Positions 1 through 8,690 of a DNA stretch of 64,000 nt are shown in pieces. Origin of the DNA: Campylobacterales bacterium (GTDB taxonomy: Bacteria; Campylobacterota; Campylobacteria; Campylobacterales; Sulfurimonadaceae); NCBI GenBank assembly GCA_016938175.1, contig JAFGVE010000023.1, forward strand, positions 62,001 to 126,000, given 5' to 3'. The translations under genes and the position numbers were made by a program. The notes beneath the pieces are model-generated. The model saw nothing but the letters and a program-made list of their open reading frames with translations, did no database searches and was not told the DNA's origin. The number at the start of each line of letters is the position of its first letter. The first letter of the stretch is position 1.

Positions 1-1
1 A

Positions 2-724
2 GATACACAATCAAAGAGACTTCTCTCTCTTGCAGATTATCTTGTAAAAAAATCTGTTTGGATGATGGGTGGTGATGGGTGGGCCTATGATATAGGTTAC
101 GGTGGACTTGACCATGTCTTAGCAAGTGGTAAAAATGTCAATATTTTGGTACTTGATACTCAGGTTTATTCCAATACTGGTGGACAACAATCAAAAGCAA
201 CACTGACGGGAGCTATAGCAAAATTTGCAGCCTCAGGAAAAGCGCAAGTACCAAAAGACTTAGCACTTATGGCAATAGCTTATGAAAATGTATACGTGGC
301 AAGAGTAGCAATGGGTGCGAGTGATGAGCAGACAGTAAAAGCCTTTATCGAAGCAGAAAAGTATGATGGTCCTTCGATAATCATTGCCTATGCACACTGT
401 GTTGCTCATGGTTATGATTTAAAGTACGGTATGGCACACCAAAAACTCGCAGTTGATTCTGGACTTTGGCCAACATTTAGATACAACCCTGCTCTCAAAG
501 AAGTGGGTCAAAATCCTATGCATTTAGACTATAAAGGGCCAAAAATTGATGTCAAAAACTTTATGTACCAAGAGACACGTTTTAAAATGGCTGAGAAACT
601 TGATGCAGACTCTGCAAAAGAGTATTTGGATACAGCCAGAACACATGCACAAGAGATGTATAAACGCTACCTAAACATTGAACAGATGTATGCAGTTGCA
701 GAATTAACAGAGGAGAGTGAATAA
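2..724 (+). CDS. nifJ: Pyruvate:ferredoxin/flavodoxin oxidoreductase, C-terminal part (5' end outside window)
   Basis: This is the last 240 residues of a PFOR, the large CoA-dependent enzyme that converts pyruvate to acetyl-CoA and CO2 with ferredoxin or flavodoxin as acceptor. The frame is open from base 2, so the ATG at 62 is internal. The visible part belongs to the thiamine-pyrophosphate domain: the GGDGWAYDIGYGGLDH stretch and the later DTQVYSNTGGQQSKAT segment are diagnostic. A full PFOR is about 1,190 residues, so roughly four fifths lies upstream. The stop is followed two bases later by the next gene, whose ribosome binding site lies in the last codons here, so the two are probably one operon. 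In this phylum the enzyme normally works reductively or oxidatively around the reductive TCA cycle; that role is inferred. Confidence 0.95.
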   Translation, partial: DTQSKRLLSLADYLVKKSVWMMGGDGWAYDIGYGGLDHVLASGKNVNILVLDTQVYSNTGGQQSKATLTGAIAKFAASGKAQVPKDLALMAIAYENVYVARVAMGASDEQTVKAFIEAEKYDGPSIIIAYAHCVAHGYDLKYGMAHQKLAVDSGLWPTFRYNPALKEVGQNPMHLDYKGPKIDVKNFMYQETRFKMAEKLDADSAKEYLDTARTHAQEMYKRYLNIEQMYAVAELTEESE

Positions 725-725
725 A

Positions 726-1718
726 ATGGATTTAACAACAACATATATGGGCTTAAAACTTAAAAACCCAATTATAGTCGGAGCTTCTCCTTTAACTGCT
801 ACATACGACTCAATAAAAGAACTTGAAGCAAATGGTGCAGCAGCAGTCGTTCTGCACTCTATCTTTGAAGAACAGATTAACCATGAACTTCATGAGATAG
901 ACCACTTTTTATTTAAAGGAAGTGAAGATTATGCTGAAGCACTTGGATATTTTCCAGAAGTTACACTCAGTAATTTGGAGTCACAAAACTATCTTGAAGA
1001 GATTAAAAAACTCAAAGAGAACCTCTCTATTCCAGTAATAGCATCACTCAACGGTGTCTCAAAAGGTGGTTGGCAAGAGTACGCAAAAAAACTCGAATCT
1101 GCTGGTGTTGATGCAATTGAGCTAAATATAACCTACATCCCCACAGATATAGAGACAGATGCAAGAGAGGTTGAAAAACTCTATCTTGAAGCTGTAGAGA
1201 CTGTTAGAGCCTACGTAAGTATCCCAATAGCTGTAAAAATGAATGCCTACTTCTCTGCTCCAGCACAAATGTCTAAAAAACTGATAGATGCTGGAGCTAA
1301 CGGACTCATTCTTTTTGACAGACCTGTTCATGTAGATATAGACCTTGAAAACTTAAATGCCACACAAACAATAACACCTAGCAGTTCTAATGATATGAGT
1401 GAATCCCTACGTTGGTGTGCTATCTTATATAAGAAACTAAATGCCTCTTTATGTGCTTCAACAGGGGTAAATACTCATGAAGATATTTTAAAAGCTATGA
1501 TGAGTGGAGCGGATGCAGTACAAATGGTAACTGCTCTTAAAAAAAATGGTGCAGTACATATTAAAGAAGTTCTCGCAAATCTTCAAACGTGGATGGAAGA
1601 GAAAGAGTATATCTCCATTGAGCAGATGAAAGGGAGTATTTCTCTACACCACACTACAAATCCAGCGGCCTATCAGAGAGCCAACTATATGAGGCTTCTG
1701 ACAGACTACAGATACTAA
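726..1718 (+). CDS. Dihydroorotate dehydrogenase-like FMN protein
   Basis: 330-residue TIM-barrel flavoprotein of the DHOD/PreA superfamily. The ATG at 726 is preferred over the in-frame GTG at 717 because AGGAG (711-715) sits about 10 bases upstream of the ATG and would overlap the GTG. The N-terminus (LKNPIIVGASPLT) and the late segment ASTGVNTHEDILKAMMSGADAVQM match the FMN phosphate-binding part of the family. The active-site loop, which carries a Cys or Ser base in true DHODs (NxSCPN type), reads ELNITYIPTD here. The protein therefore probably belongs to the DHOD-like subgroup that keeps FMN binding but lacks catalytic residues. It is directly downstream of nifJ; a redox or ferredoxin-linked function is possible but unproven. 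Confidence 0.85.
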   Translation: MDLTTTYMGLKLKNPIIVGASPLTATYDSIKELEANGAAAVVLHSIFEEQINHELHEIDHFLFKGSEDYAEALGYFPEVTLSNLESQNYLEEIKKLKENLSIPVIASLNGVSKGGWQEYAKKLESAGVDAIELNITYIPTDIETDAREVEKLYLEAVETVRAYVSIPIAVKMNAYFSAPAQMSKKLIDAGANGLILFDRPVHVDIDLENLNATQTITPSSSNDMSESLRWCAILYKKLNASLCASTGVNTHEDILKAMMSGADAVQMVTALKKNGAVHIKEVLANLQTWMEEKEYISIEQMKGSISLHHTTNPAAYQRANYMRLLTDYRY

Positions 1719-1740
1719 TTTTATACCTTTTGGTATAAAA
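1719..1740. terminator. Bidirectional hairpin between convergent genes
   Basis: Perfect 9-bp inverted repeat, TTTTATACC / GGTATAAAA, with a TTTT loop, placed directly after the stop codon of the DHOD-like gene. The complementary stop of the convergent methyltransferase (1721-1723) lies inside the stem. The T-rich arm makes it usable as a Rho-independent terminator on either strand. Function is inferred from position and symmetry. Confidence 0.65.
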
Positions 1741-2332
1741 CACGAAAGTGGGAATTTGAGACTTGAGACTCTTGTGTATGGACTTCAAAAGAGAGTTCTT
1801 TGAGTCCATGATTTTTAAAAAGGTCAACTTCTTCTTTTGTTAATGGCCAAGGCGGTCCCTCAAACTCTCTAGACTTTTTATGTGCTACAAGTAGTAATTT
1901 TCCATCTTGTGCAAGTGTATCTGCAACTGCTTCTATCATTTTTTCTCTAAACTTTACTGGTAAAGACTGTATAGTGAGTGCCTCAAAAACAAAATCAAAG
2001 TAGCCATTATATTTTTCTGGCATATCAAAAATATCTTGTTTCTCATAAATAATCGTTGAACCGACTGAACGCTCTCTTGCAATCTCTAAAGCAGCCTCGG
2101 AAACATCAATAGCGACTACATTATAACCTGCTACTTCAAGTGCATGTGCATCATCTCCAAGACCGCATCCTACGACAAGTGCACGCCCTTTATGTGTATG
2201 TGACGTATCGTCTAAATACGTTTGTAAAAGAGGATTTACAGCCTTTCTCGCCCAAGGAATATTTTCATGGCTATTCTTATGTTTTTTATAAAGCTCATCA
2301 AACCACTCTGTTGCTTTATTGTGTTCTTGCAT
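1721..2332 (-). CDS. Class I SAM-dependent methyltransferase (TPMT/TehB-like)
   Basis: 203-residue soluble protein with a Rossmann-fold methyltransferase core. Motif I is ALVVGCGLGDDAHAL at about residues 52-66, followed by the acidic ribose-binding position in VVAIDVSEAALEIA. It resembles the thiopurine S-methyltransferase/TehB type of small methyltransferase that acts on small molecules such as thiols or oxyanions; the substrate cannot be read from sequence. AAAGGT lies 7-8 bases before the ATG. It is transcribed alone, convergent with nifJ-DHOD and divergent from hisS across a 170-base AT-rich gap. Confidence 0.8.
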   Translation of the reverse strand: MQEHNKATEWFDELYKKHKNSHENIPWARKAVNPLLQTYLDDTSHTHKGRALVVGCGLGDDAHALEVAGYNVVAIDVSEAALEIARERSVGSTIIYEKQDIFDMPEKYNGYFDFVFEALTIQSLPVKFREKMIEAVADTLAQDGKLLLVAHKKSREFEGPPWPLTKEEVDLFKNHGLKELSFEVHTQESQVSNSHFRVLYQKV

Positions 2333-2502
2333 ATATTTACCTTTCCAATCTCAATTTTCGTAATTAATATTAAATAATTTACATAAATTTTTTGCCCTAC
2401 AGAGAACCTGGGGATTATATCAAAAAGAAATAAAAGCTAAAAAATGCTATCCTTTCAAACTTTTATTTTCAGAAAATTTTACAATATAAAAAAAGGATAA
2501 AA

Positions 2503-3714
2503 ATGGTCAAATCTCTAAGGGGAATGAACGATATTTTAAGCGAAGATTATGAACGTTTTACATATTTCATCGATTTAGCAAGCTCTGTTGCACAAAGGTA
2601 CGGTTTTCATTTCATAGAGACACCTCTTCTCGAGGAGACCGCACTTTTTAAACGTTCTGTAGGTGAGTCTAGCGACATCGTTGGTAAAGAGATGTACCAG
2701 TTCATTGACAAAGGTGAAAATGATGTCTGTTTACGTCCTGAAGGAACAGCCGGAGTTGTTCGTGCTTTTATAGAGAAAAAACTTGACAAAGCTGGTGGTA
2801 TACACCGCTTTTTTTATCACGGCTCAATGTTTCGTTATGAGCGACCTCAAAAAGGACGTTTAAGACAATTTCATCAGTTTGGTGTAGAGAGTTTTGGCCT
2901 TGATAGCGTTTATGAAGATGCAACAATGATTATGATGGTTGCAGATATTCTAAAACAGTGTGGTATAGGATATAGACTACAACTAAATTCTCTAGGTGAT
3001 CAAAACTGTATGCCACAGTATCGTGACTCACTCGTAAAATTTATAGAGAGTGTTGAAGATGAAATTTGTGAAGATTGTAAACGTCGTAAGGAAACAAATC
3101 CTATTCGTGTTCTTGATTGTAAAAATGAAAAGTGTCAATCTCTTTATATTGAAGCACCTAAACTCATTAATGCTCTTTGTTCAGGATGTCAAAGTGATTT
3201 TGATAAACTCAAAGAAATCCTTGATGACAATGGCATAAAATATGAGATAGATACAAACCTAGTTCGTGGACTTGACTACTACTCAAAAACTGCTTTTGAA
3301 TTTGTAAGTGACAACATTGGTAGCCAAAGTGCTATCGCTGGAGGAGGACGTTATGATAGACTTGTAGAGTTTTTAGACGGACGCCCTACTCCAGCAGTCG
3401 GTTTTGCAATGGGAATCGAGCGTTTAATGGAATTAATCGTGATGCCTGAAACAAAACCCCAAGGCTATTATATCGGTGCGATGGATGACGAATCTATAGA
3501 TACTGTTATACGTCTAGCACAACAAAAAAGAGCTACTGATAAAGTTACTGTTGACTATAAGGCAAAAAGCTTTAAAAACCACATGAAAGGTGCTGATAAA
3601 GCGGGGGCAAAATATTTCTGTATTATTGGAAGTAATGAGCTAAAAAGCGGTACAATGATTGTCAAAAACTTAGAAGATAAAACAGAAACAACAATTGCAT
3701 TTGGAGAGTTTTAA
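2503..3714 (+). CDS. hisS: Histidine--tRNA ligase
   Basis: 403-residue class II aminoacyl-tRNA synthetase charging tRNA-His. Visible signatures are RGMNDIL at the N-terminus, LRPEGTAGVVRAF, motif 2 (FRYERPQKGRLRQFHQFGVE), the histidine-specific RGLDYYSKTAFEF and AGGGRYDRL motifs, and motif 3 (AVGFAMGIERL). The C-terminal anticodon-binding domain follows. Length is close to the usual 400-430. AAGGAT lies about 5 bases upstream of the ATG. It opens an operon continuing without a gap into speA, cysE and probably aspC. I recall C. jejuni having the same order hisS-speA-cysE-aspB. The 170 bases upstream hold AT-rich promoter-like DNA but no single convincing -10 box. Confidence 0.97.
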   Translation: MVKSLRGMNDILSEDYERFTYFIDLASSVAQRYGFHFIETPLLEETALFKRSVGESSDIVGKEMYQFIDKGENDVCLRPEGTAGVVRAFIEKKLDKAGGIHRFFYHGSMFRYERPQKGRLRQFHQFGVESFGLDSVYEDATMIMMVADILKQCGIGYRLQLNSLGDQNCMPQYRDSLVKFIESVEDEICEDCKRRKETNPIRVLDCKNEKCQSLYIEAPKLINALCSGCQSDFDKLKEILDDNGIKYEIDTNLVRGLDYYSKTAFEFVSDNIGSQSAIAGGGRYDRLVEFLDGRPTPAVGFAMGIERLMELIVMPETKPQGYYIGAMDDESIDTVIRLAQQKRATDKVTVDYKAKSFKNHMKGADKAGAKYFCIIGSNELKSGTMIVKNLEDKTETTIAFGEF

Positions 3715-5544
3715 TTGAAAAATTACGGTCTAGATATTTGGGCAAATGAAAATTTCGTTATTGATGAAGGTGAGCTTGTTCTAAACTACAAATCAAAACC
3801 ATCTCTTTTAGATATAGTGGAAGGAATACGCTCTGATAATGTACGTGGTCCTATTATATTACGTTTTCCACATCTTATAAAAAAACAGATTGAAACACTC
3901 TATTACCATTTTGATAAAGCTATAAAACACAATCAATATCAAGGTGGATTTCATGCGGTTTTTCCACTTAAGGTCAACCAATTTCCAAGTGTTGTAGAAG
4001 CTGTTACTTCTGAAGGTGCTATCCATAATTATGGACTTGAAGCCGGTTCAAAAGCAGAACTAATTTTAGCAATGAGTGAAACACCACAAGGTGCACACAT
4101 TACTGTAAACGGTTTTAAAGACAAAGAGATGATTACTCTAGGATTTATGGCGGCACAAAGCGGACATAACATTACTATAACTATTGAAGGGCTTGGTGAA
4201 CTTGAGACTATTATTGAAGTCGCACAAGAGTGTAATTTAAAGATACCAAACGTTGGTATTCGTGTTAGATTACATAGTGCTGGTAGTGGTATTTGGGCAA
4301 AAAGCGGCGGAATGGATGCAAAATTTGGACTTACTTCTACAGAAATCATAGAGGCCGTTGCACTACTCAAAGAAGCAAATATGATTGAGAACCTTACAAT
4401 GATTCACTTTCATATCGGTTCACAAATGTCAGATATTGCGCCACTCAAACGTGCACTTCGTGAAGCTGGAAATATCTATGCAGAACTTAAAAAGATGGGT
4501 ACACCCTCTCTTAATAGTGTCAATATTGGTGGTGGTTTAGCTGTTGAATACGACCAACACGTTCAAGCGAGATCAAGAAACTACTCTATTGATGAGTTTT
4601 CAAGTACAGTTGTTTTCCTACTCGGTGAGATTATGAATGCAAAAAAAGTTGCACATCCAGATATTTTTACGGAATCTGGTCGTTTTATTGTCGCTTCACA
4701 CAGCGTACTTATTACACCTGTTTTAGAACTTTTCACTCAAGATTATCAAGAGAGACTTCTAAACTTTAAACCAGTAAACCCACCTATTTTAGAAGAGTTA
4801 CGTTATCTTGCAAAAATGTTAAATGAGCAAAACTGTACAGAGTATCTTCACGATGCACTTGACCATATGGAGTCCCTTCTTACACTCTTTGATTTAGGGT
4901 ATATAGACCTTCAAGACCGCTCGAATGCAGAGATACTTGTCCATAACATTATTAAAAAAGCTCTCTATTTAAAAGTGGACAACCCAACAAATGAACTTGA
5001 AGAGTTACAAAGTAATTTACAAGAACGCTATCTAATTAATGCCTCTATTTTTCAATCACTTCCGGATTATTGGGGTCTAAAACAGCATTTTCCTGTTATG
5101 CCTCTACACCACTTAGAAGAAAAACCTCTTCGTGCAGCGTCTTTATGGGATATTACTTGTGATAGTGATGGTGAAATTGGTTTTGATAGTGAGAAACCTC
5201 TCTTTTTACATGATGTGGATTTAGACAATGAAGACTACTTTTTAGGTTTTTTCAATATAGGCGCATACCAAGAAACTTTAGGTATGGAACATAACCTCTT
5301 TACACATCCGAATGAATATACTGTTGAAATAACAGATGATTCTTATAAAATTATTCATCAAGTTGAGTCTAAAAATATTTTAAATATACTCGAATCAATA
5401 GGCTATAACAGTGATAAAATTTTAAACAAGCTTAAGTCAGAGCTACTCAAAAGCGAATTTATTACAGAAAAAGAAAAAAGTGATACACTTCTCAAACTAG
5501 AGACATTTATCAAGCAAAATGGCTATCTAAGAACCACAAACTAA
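3715..5544 (+). CDS. speA: Biosynthetic arginine decarboxylase
   Basis: 609-residue PLP enzyme that decarboxylates arginine to agmatine, the first step of putrescine/spermidine synthesis. It shows the fold type III start (FPLKVNQFPSVVEAV, with the PLP lysine), GLEAGSKAEL, the MIHFHIGSQ segment, SVNIGGGLAVEYD and TESGRFIVASHSVL. It is slightly shorter than the 658-residue E. coli SpeA. The start is an unusual TTG placed immediately after the hisS stop with no intergenic base; the stretch GGAGAG at the end of hisS serves as ribosome binding site, so translation is probably coupled. No upstream ATG is available in frame. Confidence 0.95.
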   Translation: MKNYGLDIWANENFVIDEGELVLNYKSKPSLLDIVEGIRSDNVRGPIILRFPHLIKKQIETLYYHFDKAIKHNQYQGGFHAVFPLKVNQFPSVVEAVTSEGAIHNYGLEAGSKAELILAMSETPQGAHITVNGFKDKEMITLGFMAAQSGHNITITIEGLGELETIIEVAQECNLKIPNVGIRVRLHSAGSGIWAKSGGMDAKFGLTSTEIIEAVALLKEANMIENLTMIHFHIGSQMSDIAPLKRALREAGNIYAELKKMGTPSLNSVNIGGGLAVEYDQHVQARSRNYSIDEFSSTVVFLLGEIMNAKKVAHPDIFTESGRFIVASHSVLITPVLELFTQDYQERLLNFKPVNPPILEELRYLAKMLNEQNCTEYLHDALDHMESLLTLFDLGYIDLQDRSNAEILVHNIIKKALYLKVDNPTNELEELQSNLQERYLINASIFQSLPDYWGLKQHFPVMPLHHLEEKPLRAASLWDITCDSDGEIGFDSEKPLFLHDVDLDNEDYFLGFFNIGAYQETLGMEHNLFTHPNEYTVEITDDSYKIIHQVESKNILNILESIGYNSDKILNKLKSELLKSEFITEKEKSDTLLKLETFIKQNGYLRTTN

Positions 5545-5552
5545 GGTAATTT

Positions 5553-6254
5553 ATGGGAATTTTTGCATCGATTAGAGAGGATTTTTCTAATGCTTATAAG
5601 AACGATCCTGCACTTAACTCAAAACTCGACTTTTTATTTAACTACCCAGGTGTATGGGCTATTGCATGGTATAGAATAGCGAATAAACTCCACAAGGCTA
5701 ATTTTAAAAGATTAGCACGTATGATTATGGGTTTAACGCAAATTTTTACCAACATTGACATTCACCCTGCTGCCGAAATTGGAAACCGCGTTTTTATAGA
5801 CCATGGAACAGGTGTAGTTATTGGTGAAACAACTATTATTGAAGATGATGTACTCATCTATCAAGGAGTCACTCTCGGAGGTGTCTCTCTTACACAAGGT
5901 AAACGCCACCCTACTATAAAACAGGGTGCGGTTATTGGTGCAGGTGCTAAAGTACTTGGAAATATAGTAATTGGTGAAAAAGCAAAAATTGGAGCAAATT
6001 CAGTCGTTGTAAAACCAGTCCCTGATTGCTCAACTGCTATAGGTATACCTGCTCATGTTATTGAAAAAGGTCGCTGTACAGATCCATTTATGCACAATAT
6101 GCTTCCAGATATTAACAAAGAGATGTTTGAGTATATGCTTAAACGTATCGCTATCTTGGAGCATATCTTAGTTAAAGACAATAAAGAGCTTCTAGAACAA
6201 GACCTTAAACTTGAAAACATCTACGAATCTTTTATTACATCTATGAAGAGCTAG
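5553..6254 (+). CDS. cysE: Serine O-acetyltransferase
   Basis: 233-residue enzyme making O-acetylserine from serine and acetyl-CoA, the committed step of cysteine synthesis. After a helical N-terminal region (residues 1-65) comes a left-handed beta-helix of hexapeptide repeats starting near HPAAEIGNRVFIDHGTGVVIG; the His in DHGTG is the expected catalytic base. GVTLGGVSLTQGKRHPTI and IGAGAKVLGNI are typical of CysE. It begins 8 bases after speA with AAGG six bases before the ATG. The C-terminal 35 residues are a charged helix beyond the beta-helix. It is third in the hisS-speA-cysE-aspC block. Confidence 0.95.
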   Translation: MGIFASIREDFSNAYKNDPALNSKLDFLFNYPGVWAIAWYRIANKLHKANFKRLARMIMGLTQIFTNIDIHPAAEIGNRVFIDHGTGVVIGETTIIEDDVLIYQGVTLGGVSLTQGKRHPTIKQGAVIGAGAKVLGNIVIGEKAKIGANSVVVKPVPDCSTAIGIPAHVIEKGRCTDPFMHNMLPDINKEMFEYMLKRIAILEHILVKDNKELLEQDLKLENIYESFITSMKS

Positions 6255-6290
6255 TTAGGCGACTTAGTTTTTTATCAAAGAGAATTTTAG

Positions 6291-6296
6291 TATAAT
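6291..6296 (+). promoter_or_regulatory. Predicted -10 box of aspC
   Basis: TATAAT preceded by TTTTAG, in the 83-base gap between cysE and aspC. This is the form of sigma-70 promoter typical of Campylobacterota, where the -35 region is replaced by AT-rich tracts. It leaves a leader of about 35 bases that includes the AAGGAA ribosome binding site. aspC can therefore probably be transcribed separately from the upstream operon. Confidence 0.6.
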
Positions 6297-6337
6297 CACA
6301 TCACAGTTTTAAGAGAATTACAACCAAGGAAATTAGA

Positions 6338-7507
6338 ATGCTTACAAACCGCATTAACACATTATCTGAGTCTATAACAATAGCTATTACAACATTAGCT
6401 CAAGAGTTAAAAGCTCAAGGAAAAGATATTCTTAGCTTTTCAGCAGGTGAACCAGACTTTGATACGCCACAAGTGATTAAAGACTCGGCGATTGCAGCTA
6501 TTAATGAAGGTTTTACAAAATATACTGCGGTTGATGGTATTCCTGCATTAAAAGAAGCAATTGCTACTAAACTAAAACGTGACAATAACCTCAAATACGC
6601 TCCTAATCAAATTATTGCAAATAATGGTGCTAAACACTCACTATTTAACCTTTTCGCTGCGACTATAGACGTTGGTGATGAAGTTATTATTCCATCACCG
6701 TACTGGGTTACATATCCAGAACTTGTAAAATACTGTGGCGGAACAGTTGTAGAGATTGAAACACAAGATGACAGCGGATTTAAAATCACTGCTGAGCAAC
6801 TCAAAAATGCAATCACTGCAAAAACAAAAATGCTCATTTTAACTACTCCTTCAAACCCTACAGGTTCTGTATACTCTAAAGAAGAGCTAACTGCTCTTGC
6901 AGAAGTTTTAAAAGGTACTGATATTATTGTAGCTAGTGATGAAATGTATGAAAAACTTGTTTATGAAGGTGAGTTTACTTCTGCAGCAGCTATAAGTGAA
7001 GATATGTACAACAGAACAGTTACTATTAATGGTTTAAGTAAATCTGTTGCAATGACTGGTTGGCGTTTTGGTTATATGGCTGCTGCTAATACAGAGCTTA
7101 TAAAAGCTACAAAAAAACTTCAATCACAAAGTACGTCTAACATAAATTCTATCACGCAACATGCTGCTATTACAGGTCTTAACGGTAGTGCAGATGCAGA
7201 TATAGAAATGATGCGTCAAGAGTTCAAAAAACGTCGTGATGAAGCAGTAAAACTTTTTAATGTGGTAGATGGACTTAGTGTAGTAAAACCAGATGGTGCT
7301 TTTTATCTTTTTGTTAATATCAAAGAAGTTGAACAAGACTCTATGAAGTTTTGTAAAGAACTTTTAGCAGAGCACGGTGTAGCTGTCGTTCCAGGCGTGG
7401 GCTTTGGAAGTGATGGTTATTTCAGATTTAGTTTTGCAACAGATATAGAGAGTATCCGTACTGGAATAGCTCGTATTGAAGAGTTTGTAAAAAGTCTTAA
7501 GAAGTAG
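6338..7507 (+). CDS. aspC: Aspartate aminotransferase-type class I/II aminotransferase
   Basis: 389-residue fold type I PLP aminotransferase of the subgroup Ib, interconverting aspartate/2-oxoglutarate and oxaloacetate/glutamate. Visible signatures: SFSAGEPDFDTP near residue 36, the YTAVDGIPALKEAIA segment, SPYWVTYPE, TTPSNPTGSVYS, SDEMYEKLVY, and the PLP-lysine motif INGLSKSVAMTGWRFGYM. RFSFATD with the carboxylate-binding Arg is near the C-terminus. Substrate range of this subgroup can include prephenate or other amino acids, so the exact donor is inferred. It has its own promoter and ends in a hairpin shared with the convergent small gene. Confidence 0.92.
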   Translation: MLTNRINTLSESITIAITTLAQELKAQGKDILSFSAGEPDFDTPQVIKDSAIAAINEGFTKYTAVDGIPALKEAIATKLKRDNNLKYAPNQIIANNGAKHSLFNLFAATIDVGDEVIIPSPYWVTYPELVKYCGGTVVEIETQDDSGFKITAEQLKNAITAKTKMLILTTPSNPTGSVYSKEELTALAEVLKGTDIIVASDEMYEKLVYEGEFTSAAAISEDMYNRTVTINGLSKSVAMTGWRFGYMAAANTELIKATKKLQSQSTSNINSITQHAAITGLNGSADADIEMMRQEFKKRRDEAVKLFNVVDGLSVVKPDGAFYLFVNIKEVEQDSMKFCKELLAEHGVAVVPGVGFGSDGYFRFSFATDIESIRTGIARIEEFVKSLKK

Positions 7508-7522
7508 GGAAAAACCTACTTC
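7501..7522. terminator. Hairpin shared by convergent aspC and small ORF
   Basis: Perfect 8-bp inverted repeat GAAGTAGG / CCTACTTC with a GAAAAA loop. The aspC stop TAG (7505-7507) and the opposite-strand stop TAG of the small gene (7516-7518) lie in the two arms and pair with each other. The following T-runs are short, so this may be a 3'-end stabiliser as much as a true terminator. Confidence 0.5.
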
Positions 7523-7716
7523 AATTCTTGTAATGCAGCTGTAACAGCATCAAGATTATCTAAAGGTATATGTACCTTCCACTCGGGATTTTCAGCATCC
7601 CCTACTAACGATATCCCAATACTCGCTACAGTAGCACTTTTTGGCCCATATGGCTCATCTATTTTAGTTACAGATATAACACCGTTTTTTGTTCCACTCA
7701 ATGGAATTGTAGTCAT
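7516..7716 (-). CDS. Small conserved-looking hypothetical protein, 66 residues
   Basis: I do not recognise this protein. It begins MTTIPLSGTKNGVISVTKI and ends in LDAVTAALQELK. The start at 7716 is preferred over an in-frame TTG at 7734 because AAGGAG lies 7 bases before the ATG. It has no signal peptide or membrane segment. The composition suggests a small beta-rich soluble protein with a C-terminal helix. It follows lpxD by 20 bases and is the last gene of ilvB-ilvH-lpxD, ending in the hairpin shared with aspC. The good ribosome binding site and operon position support a real gene. Confidence 0.65.
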   Translation of the reverse strand: MTTIPLSGTKNGVISVTKIDEPYGPKSATVASIGISLVGDAENPEWKVHIPLDNLDAVTAALQELK

Positions 7717-7736
7717 AGTCAGACTCCTTATCAAGT

Positions 7737-8687
7737 TTATTTGATAAGTCTAGCGAGTTTTGCCTGAATTTTGAGCCATAGTTTATGTTCCATAAAAGGA
7801 AAGCCGGCAAATGTTTTCCCACTCTCTTCTATAGTTTTCGTTACACCTGTTCGTGCAGCAAATGTATTAAAAGGCGCTATACTCAGGTGTCCAGCGACAC
7901 CTGATTGCGCTCCAAAAACATTGCTTCGACCTACTATACTTGAACCGGCAAAGCCTGTCTGTGCTGCAACAACACTCCCCTCGCCTATTTCACAATTATG
8001 AGCAACTTGAATGAGGTTATCGAGTCTTGCACCTTTTTTTATAAGTGTTGTACCAAATACAGCTCTATCAATAGTTGTACATGCACCAATTTCAACATCA
8101 TCTTCAATGACAGCATTGCCGTTGTGGTAAATTTTTTTATGCTCACCCAAACGGTTTGATGCAAATCCAAAACCATCACTTCCAATTGCAGTTGAAGCAT
8201 GAATAATACAGTTTGCACCTATATGACACTCTCTATAAAGTGTTACATTAGGATAAAGAATAGTATTATCGCCAACAGTTGCGTTTGTACCTATATAAAC
8301 ACCCGGCATGATAGTACAGTTTTTACCAATTACAGAGCCCTTTGCCAAATAAGCAGTTGTAGCGATACTACTTCCTTCTCCAATCACAGGCGCATCACCA
8401 TCTGCATCTTCTATAGTAGGAGCAAACTCTTTTGAAAGTTTTGCCATCTCCCAGTATGGAGATTCAACTACTAAAGCAACACATCCTTGAGGAACCTTGT
8501 GACTACTTTTAGCATCTACGATAATTGCTGCCGCATTGGATGTTGTAACATCTTTAAGATATTTTGCATTTGCTACAAAAGAGAGCTCAGATGCATTTGC
8601 ATCTTTAAGTGTATTCATCGCCGAGATTTCTACCTCTTCTCCATGAAATTCTGCACCAATAAGTTTAGCAATTTCACTGAGTTTCAT
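7737..8687 (-). CDS. lpxD: UDP-3-O-acylglucosamine N-acyltransferase
   Basis: 316-residue enzyme adding the N-linked 3-hydroxyacyl chain to UDP-3-O-acyl-glucosamine in lipid A synthesis, at the cytoplasmic side of the membrane. The N-terminal uridine-binding domain (about residues 1-100) precedes a hexapeptide-repeat left-handed beta-helix from about residue 105 ([20 protein letters not shown]) to 290. The catalytic His lies in [12 protein letters not shown]. Length is near the usual 320-340. It starts 3 bases after ilvH, so it is cotranscribed with branched-chain amino acid genes. No other lipid A gene is adjacent. Confidence 0.95.
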   Translation of the reverse strand: MKLSEIAKLIGAEFHGEEVEISAMNTLKDANASELSFVANAKYLKDVTTSNAAAIIVDAKSSHKVPQGCVALVVESPYWEMAKLSKEFAPTIEDADGDAPVIGEGSSIATTAYLAKGSVIGKNCTIMPGVYIGTNATVGDNTILYPNVTLYRECHIGANCIIHASTAIGSDGFGFASNRLGEHKKIYHNGNAVIEDDVEIGACTTIDRAVFGTTLIKKGARLDNLIQVAHNCEIGEGSVVAAQTGFAGSSIVGRSNVFGAQSGVAGHLSIAPFNTFAARTGVTKTIEESGKTFAGFPFMEHKLWLKIQAKLARLIK

Positions 8688-8690
8688 ATA

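Noticed and set aside
62-724. ATG at 62 as the start of a short TPP protein
   Set aside because: The frame is open from base 2 and the upstream residues continue the PFOR sequence, so the gene is cut by the window edge.
717-725. GTG at 717 as the start of the DHOD-like gene
   Set aside because: It overlaps the AGGAG ribosome binding site; ATG at 726 has proper spacing.
2333-2502. Search for a tRNA or small RNA in the largest gap
   Set aside because: No cloverleaf, CCA end or stable hairpin seen; only AT-rich promoter-like DNA and a hisS ribosome binding site.
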